From Desulfuromonadaceae bacterium (GTDB lineage Bacteria; Desulfobacterota; Desulfuromonadia; Desulfuromonadales; SZUA-540), in NCBI GenBank assembly GCA_003250235.1, contig QKGY01000412.1:1-6992 (forward strand): DNA of 6,992 nucleotides. Reading direction: 5' to 3'. Both the position numbers and the translations under genes were made by a program. Shown here piece after piece: positions 6,786 through 6,992 of this stretch; position 1 is the stretch's first letter; every line of letters starts with the position of its first letter. The notes beneath the pieces are model-generated. The model was not told the origin of the DNA and made no database searches. It was given only the letters and a program-made list of their open reading frames with translations.

Positions 6786-6814
6786 TTGAAAACGCCGACA
6801 TTCCCTGCTATAAA
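6786..6814 (+). promoter_or_regulatory. Sigma70-type promoter toward ligA
   Basis: TTGAAA (6786-6791) and TATAAA (6809-6814) are separated by 17 bp. Each box has one or two differences from consensus. The expected start is near 6821, giving a leader of about 57 nt before the ligA ATG. Confidence 0.7.
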
Positions 6815-6877
6815 TCCCCCCAGGACTTCCCGCCTGATTCCGCGTCATCGACAGAACATCCACAGAGGACTGTATCC

Positions 6878-6992
6878 ATGGATCAACGCCAGGCTTTGGC
6901 CCGCCACGGCGAACTCAGCCGCATCATCCGACATCACAACACTCTTTACCATGTTCTGGATCGTCCGGAGATTTCCGATTCGGAGTACGACC
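6878..6992 (+). CDS. ligA: LigA, NAD-dependent DNA ligase (partial, N-terminus only)
   Basis: Only the first 38 codons lie in the window. LigA seals nicks in replication and repair using NAD+. The visible part matches domain Ia, which binds NAD+ (NMN moiety): a short helix followed by HHNTLYHVLDRPEISDSEYD (residues 19-38), closely like the family pattern HN..YY..D.P.ISD.EYD at the same distance from the start. An AGAGGA ribosome binding site (6864-6869) lies 8 nt before the ATG. It is divergent from the CorC-like gene, with its own promoter upstream. The catalytic lysine (KxDG) is beyond the right edge, so activity cannot be judged. Confidence 0.88.
   Translation, partial: MDQRQALARHGELSRIIRHHNTLYHVLDRPEISDSEYD

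Noticed and set aside
6685..6801. Longer start for the CorC-like gene (ATG at 6801 or 6714)
   Set aside because: The extra residues are Cys- and Asn-rich and unlike the family, neither ATG has a ribosome binding site, and the 6801 ATG lies upstream of the candidate promoter.

Overview
This window carries the promoter-proximal part of a division and cell-wall (dcw) cluster on the minus strand. Read in the direction of transcription (right to left), it holds mraZ, rsmH (mraW), ftsL, a small unrecognised membrane-protein gene, ftsI with a C-terminal PASTA domain, and murE, which runs off the left edge. Upstream of mraZ, also on the minus strand, is a CNNM/CBS/CorC-type membrane protein gene with its own terminator. 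At the far right, divergent on the plus strand, are the first 38 codons of ligA (NAD-dependent DNA ligase). The gene order, the high-GC proteobacterial codon use and the PASTA-tailed FtsI suggest a deltaproteobacterium of the Geobacter/Desulfuromonas/Pelobacter kind. That placement is an inference from family resemblance and was not tested by a search.

Layout from the right: ligA (from 6878, +) and the CorC-like gene (5419-6684, -) diverge from a 193-bp region with a good sigma70 promoter toward ligA and a weaker candidate toward the CorC-like gene. A strong intrinsic terminator (5362-5385, -) ends the CorC-like transcript. About 45 bp further on lies a near-consensus promoter (TTGACA-N17-TATAGT) for the dcw operon. 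Between its -10 box and the mraZ start codon are 10-bp-phased repeats that look like a MraZ operator. The dcw genes then follow with gaps of only 3 to 47 nt and no visible internal terminator, so they are probably one operon.

MraZ is a transcriptional regulator of the cluster. RsmH methylates 16S rRNA. FtsL and FtsI are parts of the septal peptidoglycan synthesis machinery. MurE adds the third residue of the peptidoglycan stem peptide.

The most notable point is that ftsI, normally essential, is broken by an apparent 1-nt deletion in a short homopolymer (A4 at 2097-2100 on the plus strand). Adding one base restores a conventional 654-residue protein with all three catalytic motifs. A sequencing or assembly error is the simplest explanation; a real mutation is possible. 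The second point is the small gene between ftsL and ftsI, which I could not assign to a family. I see no mobile elements, CRISPR arrays, tRNAs, rRNAs or clear novel system in this window.
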